A stretch of DNA of 64,000 nucleotides, from NCBI RefSeq assembly GCF_014203855.1, contig NZ_JACHJV010000001.1:7440001-7504000 (forward strand). The letters run 5' to 3'. Under the pieces are notes generated by a model. The model did no database searches. It saw only the letters and a list, made by a program, of their open reading frames with translations, and was not told the origin of the DNA. Below, piece after piece: positions 47,867 through 56,880 of this stretch (positions are counted from its first letter, which is position 1; the number at the start of each line of letters is the position of its first letter). The stretch is from Kitasatospora kifunensis (GTDB lineage: Bacteria; Actinomycetota; Actinomycetes; Streptomycetales; Streptomycetaceae). The position numbers and the translations under genes are program-made.

Positions 47867-50800
47867 ATGCCTGTGGCCATCGCTGACCTGCTCGCCTCCT
47901 TCCCCGATCCGGGCGACGACTTCGTCCTGCCGCTGGATTCGATCGAACTGCCGGAGCTCTACCAACTGTTCAGCGCGGGGAAGGACTTCGTGCTTCGGGT
48001 GACCGAAGCGATCCGCGCCGAGTTGACCGTGATCGGCACGGCCGCGCTGCTGAACGGGCGCGAGGCCCTGCTGCGCTTCGAGTTCCTCGCCGATGCGGCA
48101 GGGCAGTACGTCGCGGGGCTGAAGGTCGGGATCGAGGTGGCGGTGGGGCTGGTCGAGCTCGCCGAGGCCTGGGAGTTGGACCTCAGCGAAGTGCCGCAGG
48201 CATTCCTGGCCGAGGTGCAGAAGCTGTTGGCGCAGTACGATCTGACGCACAGTCAGGTTGTCATCGGTGCCGAAACCGAGCACCTGCGGCTGGTGTTCGC
48301 CGCGCCGTCGATCGGCGGGCCGCTGGTGGCCCTGGTCGGCGTCAAGGAGAGCGGCGCGCTGCTCTCCGAACTTCCCCACGTCGGCGGCGAGATCCCGGAC
48401 GGCGAGCTGATCGGGGTGCACGGCGTCGAGGCGATCGTGGTGAGCCCGGGTGGGATCAGCGCGGCGCAGGGTGCGGCGGTGAACGCGGCGGTGGCCTCGG
48501 TCGTCGAGCAGGGGCAGTGGTGGCCGCTGCTGCCGGAGCAGGCGTTGGCGGCCGGGGTCTGGGTGGGCGCCTGCTACCAACTGCCCACGCAGGAAGCGAA
48601 GGTGTGGGCAGTGCGGCTGACGGTGCCGGAGATCGGCTGGGTGCCGGACTTTCCGTCCCTGCCTCTGGGCCGCTTCACCCTCTCCGGCCTCGGCCTGCGC
48701 TGGCCGCTGACGGGCTCCGGCGGAGGCGGCGGAGGTGGTGGCAGCGGCCTGGGGGTGTACTTCGACCTGTCGATCAAGCTGGGCTGGCTGAACCTGCAAT
48801 TCCCCGACGTCGGCTTCGACTTCTCGCTCCCGGACCTGCCGGATGCGGGCGGTTTCTCGATCCTGCCGCGCCTGCCGTCGATCTGTCTGTCCGTGGGGGA
48901 CGTGCAGTTGACGTTCAAGGTGCCGAAGGGCCCGAACCTGCCCGAGCTGCCGGGCTTCCCGGAGCTGCCGAGCCTTGGGCTGCTGACCGGCTGGTGGGAC
49001 AGTGCCGGTGGGGGCGGGGGAGACACGCGGCTGCTGGACCTGCTCGCCCTCTTCGACCTCTCGCTGCCGTCGCTGCCGGACCTCTTCAATCCGAAGCTGC
49101 CCTCGCTCGGGCTGCGGATCGACCTGGCCGTCGGCGACTTCGAACTGATCGGCGAGTTCGGGGCGCTGCGCTTCGTGCTGGGCGGCCTGCCGCCGCTGTC
49201 GGGCCCCGAGGGCTGGGGAAAGATTGCGCTGCTGGGCATCAAGGGCCTCAGCGGCTGGCTCACGGAGCTGCCGTTCATCGGGAGCCTGTTCGAGGGGTTG
49301 CCCGACCTCCTGCTGAACGGGATCAGCCTGGCCGGGCTCGGATCCGGCATCAGCCTGCCGCAGTTGGAGCTGCTGAACGGCTGGATCGGGTCGTTCCCCA
49401 GTGGCCCGGGCGGCTGGTGGCCAAGCCTGAACTGGGAGTCCTCCGGCGGCGGTGCAGGCAAGCCGGGCTGGTCGCTGGACGTGAACTGGCAGCTCCCCGA
49501 CCGTCCCGCTCTGGAGTGGGGGATGCCCTGGCCGCCACCGCTCACACCCCCTGAGCTGTCCTGGCTGCCGTTCCCGGACCTGCCGATCGGGCCGCTGACG
49601 ATCTCGGGGATCGGCCTGTCCTGGCCGGCCCTGGACGAGCCGGACTGGAACTTCGGCACGGACTGGGTGCTGCGCGTGGTCCTCGACGTCAAGTTCGTGC
49701 TCGGCGGCGGCATCTCGCTGGGCTTGACCGGACTCGGGTTCGACATCGACCTGAAGAAGTTCGAGCCGCACCCCCGCTTCCCGCGCCTGTCGTTGACCCT
49801 GCCCAGTGGGTTCGAGATGGACTTCACCGTCCCGATGCCGACCGGCCCGGTGCCGCCGATCGCGCTGACCGCTCGCTGGCGGGCCGAGGACGAGGACGGG
49901 GTCCCGGCCGATCAGTTGATGCTCGGGCTGGGCGCGGAGCTGGCGAAAGCGATCCCCGACCAGCTGATGCCCCGCCTGCACTCGGTGGGTCTGCGCTTCG
50001 ACTTCCGGAACTACGAGATCGTGGTGGCCGCGACTTCGTCCTTCTTCGGCTGGATGCTGGCCGTCCAGCCGGCGAACGAACCCCAGCGCCGCCGCTACCT
50101 GGTGGCGGTGCGCAGCACGGTGCAGGCGAAGGCCTCGGACCTGCCGATCGTCGATCTGACCGATCCGGACCACGACGTCATCGTGCGTGACATCCAGTTC
50201 GCCTGGGCCGGCATGAGCGAGGACGCGCCCCCGCGCCGCTGGACGGCGGCCGAGGTGCTCGAGCTGAACGAGCTGCTGGCCGAGTTCGGTGCCGATCCCG
50301 CCGTCGCGGACGCGGACCCGATGGCCTCCGGCCTGCTGCCCGTCCTGCTCCCTGGTGACTTCGAGCCCGAGACGGCCGTGATCTGGGCGAAGCTCAACTT
50401 CGGGGGCAGCGGCAAGCTGGAGCTGGTCTACCCCGCCGATCGGGAGTTCCCCGTCCTCGGCCAAGGCGGCGGCGTGGTGCTGGGCCGCGAGCGGGCCGAG
50501 GAGGAGGCGCGCCGCTTCGACGGATACGCGATCGGCCCGGTACGGTTCAGCCACGCCGCCCTGGGCTATGCGCACGGGCAGCTGTTCATCGCCTTCGACG
50601 CCACCATGGCGGTCGGCCCGCTGACCATCGAGCTGCTGGGCCTGGGCCTCGGGGTGGACAAGGACTGGAAGATCGGGCCGGTGCTGCGCGGCGCCAGCCT
50701 GGCGCTGGAGCGCCCCGGCCCGCCCAAGGTGGTGATCTCCGGCGCGTTCACCCGGCTGGATATGGGCCCCGACTACGAGTTGGCGTTCGGCGCCGCGGGC

Positions 50801-52714
50801 AAGATCGAGCTGCTCGACCTCTTCGTCATGCAGCTGACCGGCAGTTGGGCCAAGCACAAGGACGGCTGGGACTCGATCTTCGCCTACGCCGAGCTCGTGG
50901 CCGGCAAGGCCATGGTCAACGGCCTGTTCAGCATCGGCCCGGTGACCTTCACCGGCGTCGTGCTCGGCTTCGGCATCAACAGCACGGTGCGTATCCCCAC
51001 CACCGGCGAGCTCGGCGAATTCCCGCTGATCCAGCGTTTGGGGGCGCAGGAGGGCGAGCCGAAGAAGACCCCGGCCCAGGCGCTGGAATCACTGGTGGGA
51101 ACCGGCGGCTGGGTGAAGCCGGCTCGGGGTCAGTACTGGGTGGCCGGCGGCATGGAGTTCACCGTCTACCGGTTCATCGAGGCCCGGGCGCTCGCCCTGG
51201 TCGAGTGGGGCGAGGCCGGGTGGAAGGTGATGCTGGCGGGCAGCACCACGCTGCCGCTGCCGCCCAAGCTGCCGACCTCCAGCAAGGCCGGGGCGGGGGC
51301 GCCGCTGGCCGTCGGTTCGCTCTGCCTCGGCAAGGTGATCGTGGACTTCGTCTACGTCTACGACTCCGCGCTCGGCCGCTTCTCGATGGACACCGTGATC
51401 GCCAAGGGCTCCTACATCCTCGACCCGGACGCGCAGCTCACCGGCGGCATCTCGCTCTACGTGTGGGGCAAGGACCTGCCGTCCCAAGGCATCGGCAAGG
51501 GCTTCGTGCTCTCCGCGGGCGGCTACCACCCGCAGTTCAAGGTCCCCGCGCACTACCCGAAGCCGCCGCGGATCGGCTGGCTGTGGGAGCGCGGCCCGGT
51601 GAGCATCAAGGCCCACGCCTACGCGGCGCTGACCGACGGCGCGTTCATGATCGGCGGGGCGCTGGAGGCCGTCTACGACAACGGCCACGGCATCAACCTG
51701 CGGGCCTGGTTCACCGCCCACCTCGACGCGCTGGTGCAGTGGAAGCCGTTCTACGCCGATGTCGCCTTCGGCCTGAGCATCGGCGTCGCCGCCACCGTCA
51801 AGGTGCTCTTCGTGCGGGTACGGGTCTCGCTGGAGGTCAGCGTCAGCCTGCAGCTGTGGCTGCCGCCGATCGGCGGGCGGGCGAAGGTGAAGGTCTGGTT
51901 CATCTCCTTCACCATCGGCTTCGGCGCCGACCGCGAGGGCGCGCCGCCGGTGCCCTGGGAGGACTTCCGGATCCAGCTGCCCGCGCCCTCGCGCACCGCG
52001 CTGAAGCAGGGCGGCGAGCTGCCGGACGTCACCAAGGAGGAGTTCAAGGCGCGCAGTGAGGCCAACCTGCCGGAGCTGGTGCGGATCGACGGCTTCTCCG
52101 TCTCCGTGGAGTCGGCGCTGCCTGCCTCCAAGATCACCCTCAACGACGACCTGTTCGCGGGCAGCGAGGACGCCCGGATCGATATCCGCCCGATGCGGCT
52201 GACCGGCGTCGTCTGCGAGCAGATCGTCGAGATCCTCGACCAGCGAGGCAACAAGTACGACTGGGAGGCGGAGGGCTGGAAGGTCAGCGCCACCACCGAG
52301 GGCATGCCGCAGGCCCTGTGGGGCGCGCCGCTGGACAACCCCGACCAGGCCCTCAAACAGCCCGGACTCGTCCCGGACCGCCTGACCGGACTGACCATCG
52401 TGGTCCCCGGACCGACGAAGCAGCTCGGCGTCGGTGACGTCCCGTCCAAGGCCCTGGACGTGGAGGGCCTGCCGTCCAGCCGGATGCCGTTGCGCGACAG
52501 CGCCGTCGCCGGCGAGTCCCCGGTCGCCGACGAGGGCAGCGTGGGCGTGATCACCAGCACCCTGGTGGCCACCAAGGACAAGCGCACTCTGCTGCACCAG
52601 GCGCTGGCCGGGCTCGGCGTGGCGCCCGGCAGCGACGGCCCGCTGAACCAGTCCGCCAAGAAGGCCGGCAAGACCCTGACCGACCCCCCGCTCCTGACCG
52701 CAGCCGCGAGGTGA
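47867..52714 (+). CDS. Giant DUF6603-like protein (about 1615 aa)
   Basis: A very large protein of unknown role and mainly beta structure, with strands of alternating hydrophobics. It has many LP.L/P.LPELPG turns in residues 270-480, Gly-rich linkers (SGGGGGGGGSG near 290), and a C-terminal region (about 1000-1400: GGALEAVYDNGHGINLRAWFTAHLDALVQWKPFYADVAFGLSIGV) that I take as DUF6603. No signal peptide from this start. The ATG at 47867 has GAGAGG upstream. An ATG at 47694 would add a hydrophobic N-terminal segment that could anchor it; codon use argues against it. The stop overlaps the next start by 4 nt. Confidence 0.75.
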   Translation: MPVAIADLLASFPDPGDDFVLPLDSIELPELYQLFSAGKDFVLRVTEAIRAELTVIGTAALLNGREALLRFEFLADAAGQYVAGLKVGIEVAVGLVELAEAWELDLSEVPQAFLAEVQKLLAQYDLTHSQVVIGAETEHLRLVFAAPSIGGPLVALVGVKESGALLSELPHVGGEIPDGELIGVHGVEAIVVSPGGISAAQGAAVNAAVASVVEQGQWWPLLPEQALAAGVWVGACYQLPTQEAKVWAVRLTVPEIGWVPDFPSLPLGRFTLSGLGLRWPLTGSGGGGGGGGSGLGVYFDLSIKLGWLNLQFPDVGFDFSLPDLPDAGGFSILPRLPSICLSVGDVQLTFKVPKGPNLPELPGFPELPSLGLLTGWWDSAGGGGGDTRLLDLLALFDLSLPSLPDLFNPKLPSLGLRIDLAVGDFELIGEFGALRFVLGGLPPLSGPEGWGKIALLGIKGLSGWLTELPFIGSLFEGLPDLLLNGISLAGLGSGISLPQLELLNGWIGSFPSGPGGWWPSLNWESSGGGAGKPGWSLDVNWQLPDRPALEWGMPWPPPLTPPELSWLPFPDLPIGPLTISGIGLSWPALDEPDWNFGTDWVLRVVLDVKFVLGGGISLGLTGLGFDIDLKKFEPHPRFPRLSLTLPSGFEMDFTVPMPTGPVPPIALTARWRAEDEDGVPADQLMLGLGAELAKAIPDQLMPRLHSVGLRFDFRNYEIVVAATSSFFGWMLAVQPANEPQRRRYLVAVRSTVQAKASDLPIVDLTDPDHDVIVRDIQFAWAGMSEDAPPRRWTAAEVLELNELLAEFGADPAVADADPMASGLLPVLLPGDFEPETAVIWAKLNFGGSGKLELVYPADREFPVLGQGGGVVLGRERAEEEARRFDGYAIGPVRFSHAALGYAHGQLFIAFDATMAVGPLTIELLGLGLGVDKDWKIGPVLRGASLALERPGPPKVVISGAFTRLDMGPDYELAFGAAGKIELLDLFVMQLTGSWAKHKDGWDSIFAYAELVAGKAMVNGLFSIGPVTFTGVVLGFGINSTVRIPTTGELGEFPLIQRLGAQEGEPKKTPAQALESLVGTGGWVKPARGQYWVAGGMEFTVYRFIEARALALVEWGEAGWKVMLAGSTTLPLPPKLPTSSKAGAGAPLAVGSLCLGKVIVDFVYVYDSALGRFSMDTVIAKGSYILDPDAQLTGGISLYVWGKDLPSQGIGKGFVLSAGGYHPQFKVPAHYPKPPRIGWLWERGPVSIKAHAYAALTDGAFMIGGALEAVYDNGHGINLRAWFTAHLDALVQWKPFYADVAFGLSIGVAATVKVLFVRVRVSLEVSVSLQLWLPPIGGRAKVKVWFISFTIGFGADREGAPPVPWEDFRIQLPAPSRTALKQGGELPDVTKEEFKARSEANLPELVRIDGFSVSVESALPASKITLNDDLFAGSEDARIDIRPMRLTGVVCEQIVEILDQRGNKYDWEAEGWKVSATTEGMPQALWGAPLDNPDQALKQPGLVPDRLTGLTIVVPGPTKQLGVGDVPSKALDVEGLPSSRMPLRDSAVAGESPVADEGSVGVITSTLVATKDKRTLLHQALAGLGVAPGSDGPLNQSAKKAGKTLTDPPLLTAAAR

Positions 52715-55431
52715 CCGCGATGCCCACCCGACCCGACCTCAACGTCTCGTTCTACGACCACCTCGATCCCAAGGCCACCGCCGGCGTCTACACCATCACC
52801 GTCGAGCACCGGCTGACCAAGGACGGTGTGGAGGTCGACGCCAACGCCAAACTGCCCAAAGCATCGGACAGTTACGAGATCCGCGCGGCGCAGTTCTTTC
52901 TGGACCCCTCCTCCGTGCATGCCACCTACCCGCCGACCGGCGCGGTCGGGCGCTACACCCACGTGCTGCCGCACCTCACCCTGAGCCGCGCCATCCTGCC
53001 CTGGGAGCGGCAGTTGCTGGGCCGGATGGCGGCCAAGGAGCCGTGGCTGGCGCTGCTGGTCTTCGCCGAGGGCGAGCTGGACGACGACCCGGACGCCCAA
53101 GGCGAGTTCACCACCCGACCGATCAGCGAGCTGCGCGAGCCCGGCTCGGGCATCAACGGCCCGGAGCTGTCCGGCACGATCGACGGCAGCAACCCGTGCC
53201 GCACCATCGACCTGCCGGTCAGCGTCTTCCACGCGGTCGTGGCGCGCCAGGAGGAACTCTTCCACCTGGTCCACATGCGCGATGTGCACACCGCCCCGCA
53301 GCGCCGCGACAACGGGGAGATCCTGACCAAGGGCGAGTACGCGGTGCTGGCCGCCAACCGCTTCCCGCGCACGCCTGGCAACTACGCGGTGCACCTGGTC
53401 TCGCTGGAGGGCTGGCTCGGCCGCCTGGACCCCGGCACCCTGCCCGCCAACGAGAAGGTACGGCTCTGCAGCCTGTGGTCCTGGCACTTCACCAACGACC
53501 CCGAGGGCTCGCTCGACCCGGCGGGCCTGCTGCGCAACCTGGTCGCTCCCGGGTACAAGGAGCCGGAGAACCTCGCGCTGCGGCTGGCACCCACCGGCGA
53601 GCCGTCGTCCAGCCCCGAGACGGAGTACGCGAGGACCCGGCTGCACCGCGGCTACACCGCCGTGGCCTACCGCACGCTGGCGGGGGAGGACACCTACGCC
53701 TGGTACCGGGGGCCGCTCACCCCGCTGACCGCCCCTGAGTTGCCTGTTGAGGCTGTTGCGGGCCCGCACACCACCGCCGACCACGCGCTGATCTACGACC
53801 GCGAGTACGGCCTCTTCGACGTGAGTTATGCCGCCGCCTGGACGCTGGGCCGCGCGATCGCGCTCGCCGACCCCGACTACAGCAGCGAAGTCGTCCAGGC
53901 CCGACGGGAGTTGGCCAACCGCGCCGCCACCCTGCTCGCCCTGTCAACCGACCCGGCGCGGGCCGCAGTCGATCCGGCGGAGCCGGCCGGCACCGCCGCG
54001 CTCCGTGAGTTGGCGGCGCCCGGCTTCGGCCGCCGCCTGCTCCAGGCCCTGGAGGGCCCCACCGTTCAAGGCCCGCTCCCGGCACCGGCGGTGCGCATGG
54101 CCAGGATGGAGACGGGTGCGCTGCTCGCCGAACCGCGCGCCCAGCAGTCACTGCTGACGGTTGCTCAGGACACCACGCCGACCATGCCCGACTGGCTGGA
54201 ACGCCTGGCGCTGCTCAACGGCGTGCCGTTCGCCCACCTGGTGCCCGACCCGCGGATGCTGCCGCCCGAGAGCCTGCGGGCCTTCCGGATCGACCCGGCT
54301 TGGATCCACGCGCTGGTCGCCGGAGCTGCCGACGTCGGGGCGCACACCTCGCTCGACCACAGCCTCAACCCGGTGCTCGCCGAGCGGCTGAGTCGGGTCG
54401 ACACTGCGACGCCGGTGGCGGGCCTGCTGATGAACTCCGAACTCGTGCGCGCCTGGCCCGTCTTCGACATCCTCGCCACCACGGCCGACGGTGAGTTGGT
54501 GAAGGAGCTGCGCCGCGACCACCTCGCCCCGGACGTGCTGCTGGTGCTCTGGGACGCCGTTCCGGACCAGATCGCCATCCGCGAGCCGGGCCAGGGCATC
54601 CACTTCGGCATCAACTCCGAGGAGCGGATCAGTCTGCGGCACCTGACAGGGAACCGGGTCGGCTACCCGACCGACACCGAGTTCCCCGATCCGGGGGTCC
54701 CGGGCTCCGGCACGGTCTTCGACTACCTGCGCCCCGGCCAGGGCGCTGCCCTGCCGGACGTGCTGGACCTGGGCGGCTCCGGCGGGCTGCTGCGGGCTCT
54801 CTCGGCAGCCTGTCGGCCCAGTGGTGATCTGACGCCTGGTCAGTTCGCACTGGAGCTGGTCAACGCGCCGCTGGAGCAGCTGCTGCTGCCGTCCACGGTG
54901 CGGCGCGACTGCGTGGCCGACACCTTCGCGCAGTACGGCTCGGGGGCGTCGGACTTCGGCACCACCAACCCGCTGATGGTCAAGAACGAGGGGCCGACCA
55001 GCACCACCACCCGGATCGCCTACCTGCGCTTCGACACCACCCAACTCCCGCCGTCCGAACAGATCGGCAAGGCGCTGCTGCGGGTGTACGTCGCCGCCCT
55101 TGATGCGGGTGACTTCGACCTCACGGCATACGCCACCGACAACGACTGGGGCGAGTCCACTCTCGCCTGGGCCAACAAGCCCGCCCTGTCGGCCAGTCCC
55201 ATCGCCAGCGCGCACGTCGGCGCGGTCGACGCATGGGCGTGGCTGGAGTTCGACATCACCGCGCACCTGCGCCAACACAGCGGCGACGAGCTCTCGGTCG
55301 CGCTCAGCAGGGACGCCCAAGGTGGTAACAAGCTCGCCCGGATCACCTCCCGGGAAGCCGCCACCAACCAGCCGCACCTCAGCATCACCATCACGCAGCC
55401 GACACTGAACTCCGGGGAAGATCGCTGTTGA
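52711..55431 (+). CDS. 906-aa protein with C-terminal DNRLRE/CBM96-like domain
   Basis: A large protein without signal peptide. The N-terminal ~720 residues are unfamiliar, with motifs ILPWERQLLGRMAAKEPWLALLVF and DREYGLFDVSYAAAWTLGRAIAL. Residues ~728-900 match the DNRLRE/CBM96 domain of fibre-type surface proteins (STTTRIAYLRFDTTQLP, DNDWGESTLAWANKP, WLEFDITAHL). GTG at 52711 overlaps the previous stop (GTGA), showing translational coupling; ATG 52720 is the other option. Its stop codon is supplied by an inserted IS: without it the last codons would be Trp then TAA (see findings). Confidence 0.8.
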   Translation: MTAMPTRPDLNVSFYDHLDPKATAGVYTITVEHRLTKDGVEVDANAKLPKASDSYEIRAAQFFLDPSSVHATYPPTGAVGRYTHVLPHLTLSRAILPWERQLLGRMAAKEPWLALLVFAEGELDDDPDAQGEFTTRPISELREPGSGINGPELSGTIDGSNPCRTIDLPVSVFHAVVARQEELFHLVHMRDVHTAPQRRDNGEILTKGEYAVLAANRFPRTPGNYAVHLVSLEGWLGRLDPGTLPANEKVRLCSLWSWHFTNDPEGSLDPAGLLRNLVAPGYKEPENLALRLAPTGEPSSSPETEYARTRLHRGYTAVAYRTLAGEDTYAWYRGPLTPLTAPELPVEAVAGPHTTADHALIYDREYGLFDVSYAAAWTLGRAIALADPDYSSEVVQARRELANRAATLLALSTDPARAAVDPAEPAGTAALRELAAPGFGRRLLQALEGPTVQGPLPAPAVRMARMETGALLAEPRAQQSLLTVAQDTTPTMPDWLERLALLNGVPFAHLVPDPRMLPPESLRAFRIDPAWIHALVAGAADVGAHTSLDHSLNPVLAERLSRVDTATPVAGLLMNSELVRAWPVFDILATTADGELVKELRRDHLAPDVLLVLWDAVPDQIAIREPGQGIHFGINSEERISLRHLTGNRVGYPTDTEFPDPGVPGSGTVFDYLRPGQGAALPDVLDLGGSGGLLRALSAACRPSGDLTPGQFALELVNAPLEQLLLPSTVRRDCVADTFAQYGSGASDFGTTNPLMVKNEGPTSTTTRIAYLRFDTTQLPPSEQIGKALLRVYVAALDAGDFDLTAYATDNDWGESTLAWANKPALSASPIASAHVGAVDAWAWLEFDITAHLRQHSGDELSVALSRDAQGGNKLARITSREAATNQPHLSITITQPTLNSGEDRC

Positions 55432-55600
55432 CATTCCCCCCTCGTGAACGAGGGGGGTTCCCCTCAGCCTCACAGCTGAGCCGCTGCGCGTGTGCGCTGC
55501 GGTGGGACAACTTCCTGCTTCATCAACGACTGCCCGCCCGGAGTGCTCCGTTGAGGTCTTACACCATCTCCACAGGCTGCAACCGCCAGTCCGGCGGCCA
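55412..55600 (-). ncRNA. Probable omega-RNA (TnpB guide RNA) region
   Basis: In IS605-group elements the RNA guide of TnpB covers the 3' end of tnpB and the right end. Here the scaffold would include the RE hairpin (55436-55457), and the guide the first ~16 host bases at 55427 downward. Extent is inferred; the RNA itself is not visible from sequence alone. Confidence 0.45.
55436..55457. repeat. IS right-end hairpin
   Basis: CCCCCCTCG and CGAGGGGGG arms around a TGAA loop, the subterminal hairpin recognised at the right end of single-strand IS elements. Confidence 0.8.
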
Positions 55601-56687
55601 GGATGTTGCGTGCCGCGTTCACGTCCCGGTCGTGGGTCGTCCCGCAGTCACACGTCCACTCGCGGACGTTGAGCGGCATCTTGGGCTGCAAGGTGCCGCA
55701 GGCCGAGCACAGCTTGGACGAGGGGAACCAGCGGTCGACCACGACCAGGTCCCTGCCGTACCAGTGTGCCTTGTACTCCAGCATGGACCGCATCTCGCTC
55801 CAGCTCGCGTCGCTGATGGCGCGAGCCAGTGTCCGGCTCTTGAGCATGTTCCGGACGGTCAGGTCCTCGATCACGATCGTTTGGTTCTCACGAACGAGTC
55901 GAGTGGTGAGCTTGTGCAGGAAGTCCCTGCGCCGGTCGGTGATCCGGGCATACGTCCGGCCGACCTTGAGACGAGCCTTCGCCCGGTTCGCGCCGTCGCC
56001 TTTGGCCTTTCGGGAAAGGTCGCGCTGCGCCTTGGCCAGGCGTTCGCGGTCCTTGCGCTCATGCCTCGGGTTGGTGATCTTCTCTCCGGTGGAGAGTGTC
56101 ACCAGGCTGGTGATGCCGGCGTCGATGCCGACCGCCGGATGAACGGGTGGGGGCATGGTGGGCCGGTCGTCGCACAACAGGGAGACGAACCAGCGTCCGG
56201 CCGCGTCCTGCGACACGGTCACCGTGGACGGCCGTGCGCCCTGGGGCAGGGGACGCGACCACGCGATCGCCAGAGGTTCCGCCATCTTCGCCAGCGTCAG
56301 TCGACCGTTCCTGTACCGGAACGCGGAGCTGGTGTACTCGGCGGACCGGCGGGACTTCTTCCGCGACTTGAACGTCGGGTACTTCGCGCGCTTCGTCCAG
56401 AAGTTGGTGAAGGCTCCCTGCAGGTGCCGAAGCGTCTGCTGCAGCGGAACCGACGACACCTCGTTGAGGTAGGCCAGTTCCTCGGTCTTCTTCCATGCTG
56501 TCAGCATCGCGCTGGTGGCGTTGTAGCTGACCCGCTCCTGACGCAGCGTCCAGGCCTCCGTGCGGGCTTGCAGCGCCAGGTTGTAGACCTTCCGCACACA
56601 CCCGAACGTGCGCGACAGCTCAGCCGCCTGCGTATCGGTTGGGTAGAAGCGGTACTTGAACGCCCGCTTCACGTGAATGGCCACCAT
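55470..56687 (-). CDS. tnpB: RNA-guided nuclease TnpB (IS605 OrfB)
   Basis: A 405-aa TnpB. It has an N-terminal OrfB helix-turn-helix domain (KYRFYPTDTQAAELSRTFGCVRKVYN) and a RuvC-like nuclease with Asp in AVGIDAGITSL, Glu in IVIEDLTVRNML and Asp in THDRDVNAARNI. A zinc ribbon (CSACGTLQPKMPLNVREWTCDCG) lies between the last two. All catalytic residues and four zinc cysteines are kept, so it is likely active. Start at ATG 56687. It cuts DNA next to a TTAC-like target motif and so maintains the element at its site. Confidence 0.94.
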   Translation of the reverse strand: MVAIHVKRAFKYRFYPTDTQAAELSRTFGCVRKVYNLALQARTEAWTLRQERVSYNATSAMLTAWKKTEELAYLNEVSSVPLQQTLRHLQGAFTNFWTKRAKYPTFKSRKKSRRSAEYTSSAFRYRNGRLTLAKMAEPLAIAWSRPLPQGARPSTVTVSQDAAGRWFVSLLCDDRPTMPPPVHPAVGIDAGITSLVTLSTGEKITNPRHERKDRERLAKAQRDLSRKAKGDGANRAKARLKVGRTYARITDRRRDFLHKLTTRLVRENQTIVIEDLTVRNMLKSRTLARAISDASWSEMRSMLEYKAHWYGRDLVVVDRWFPSSKLCSACGTLQPKMPLNVREWTCDCGTTHDRDVNAARNILAAGLAVAACGDGVRPQRSTPGGQSLMKQEVVPPQRTRAAAQL

Positions 56688-56880
56688 GGATCACACAGTA
56701 GCATCACTGTTTGTGACTGCAGAATTACGGAAGATTACCTACTGGTAAGACATGCCGCCTTGACGGGCGGCGGTCTGCCTGTGCCTGACCTTCCCCCAGT
56801 CTTCGGCCAGGAGTGCCCCCACCGCAGGGATCTCGTTTCCTTCCCTGGCTGAAGCCGGGGGTATCCACGTAAGGACTCTG

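Larger units (their letters stand above)
55428..56868 (-). mobile_element. IS605-group (IS1341-type) element, TnpB only
   Basis: The left end borders TTAC on the minus strand (host 56869-56872) and starts GTGGATACCCCCGGCTTC with a small hairpin. The right end has a perfect 9-bp hairpin (55436-55444 with 55449-55457) and ends in TCAA (plus 55428-55431). TTAC/TCAA are the cleavage pair of IS608-type elements. No tnpA, so it must have moved with a transposase in trans. Inserted at the 3' end of the 906-aa gene, antisense to the operon. Confidence 0.82.

Noticed and set aside
47759-50857. Long minus-strand frame opposite the DUF6603-like gene
   Set aside because: Antisense shadow; Gln/Arg/Glu-rich low-complexity translation and no ribosome site.
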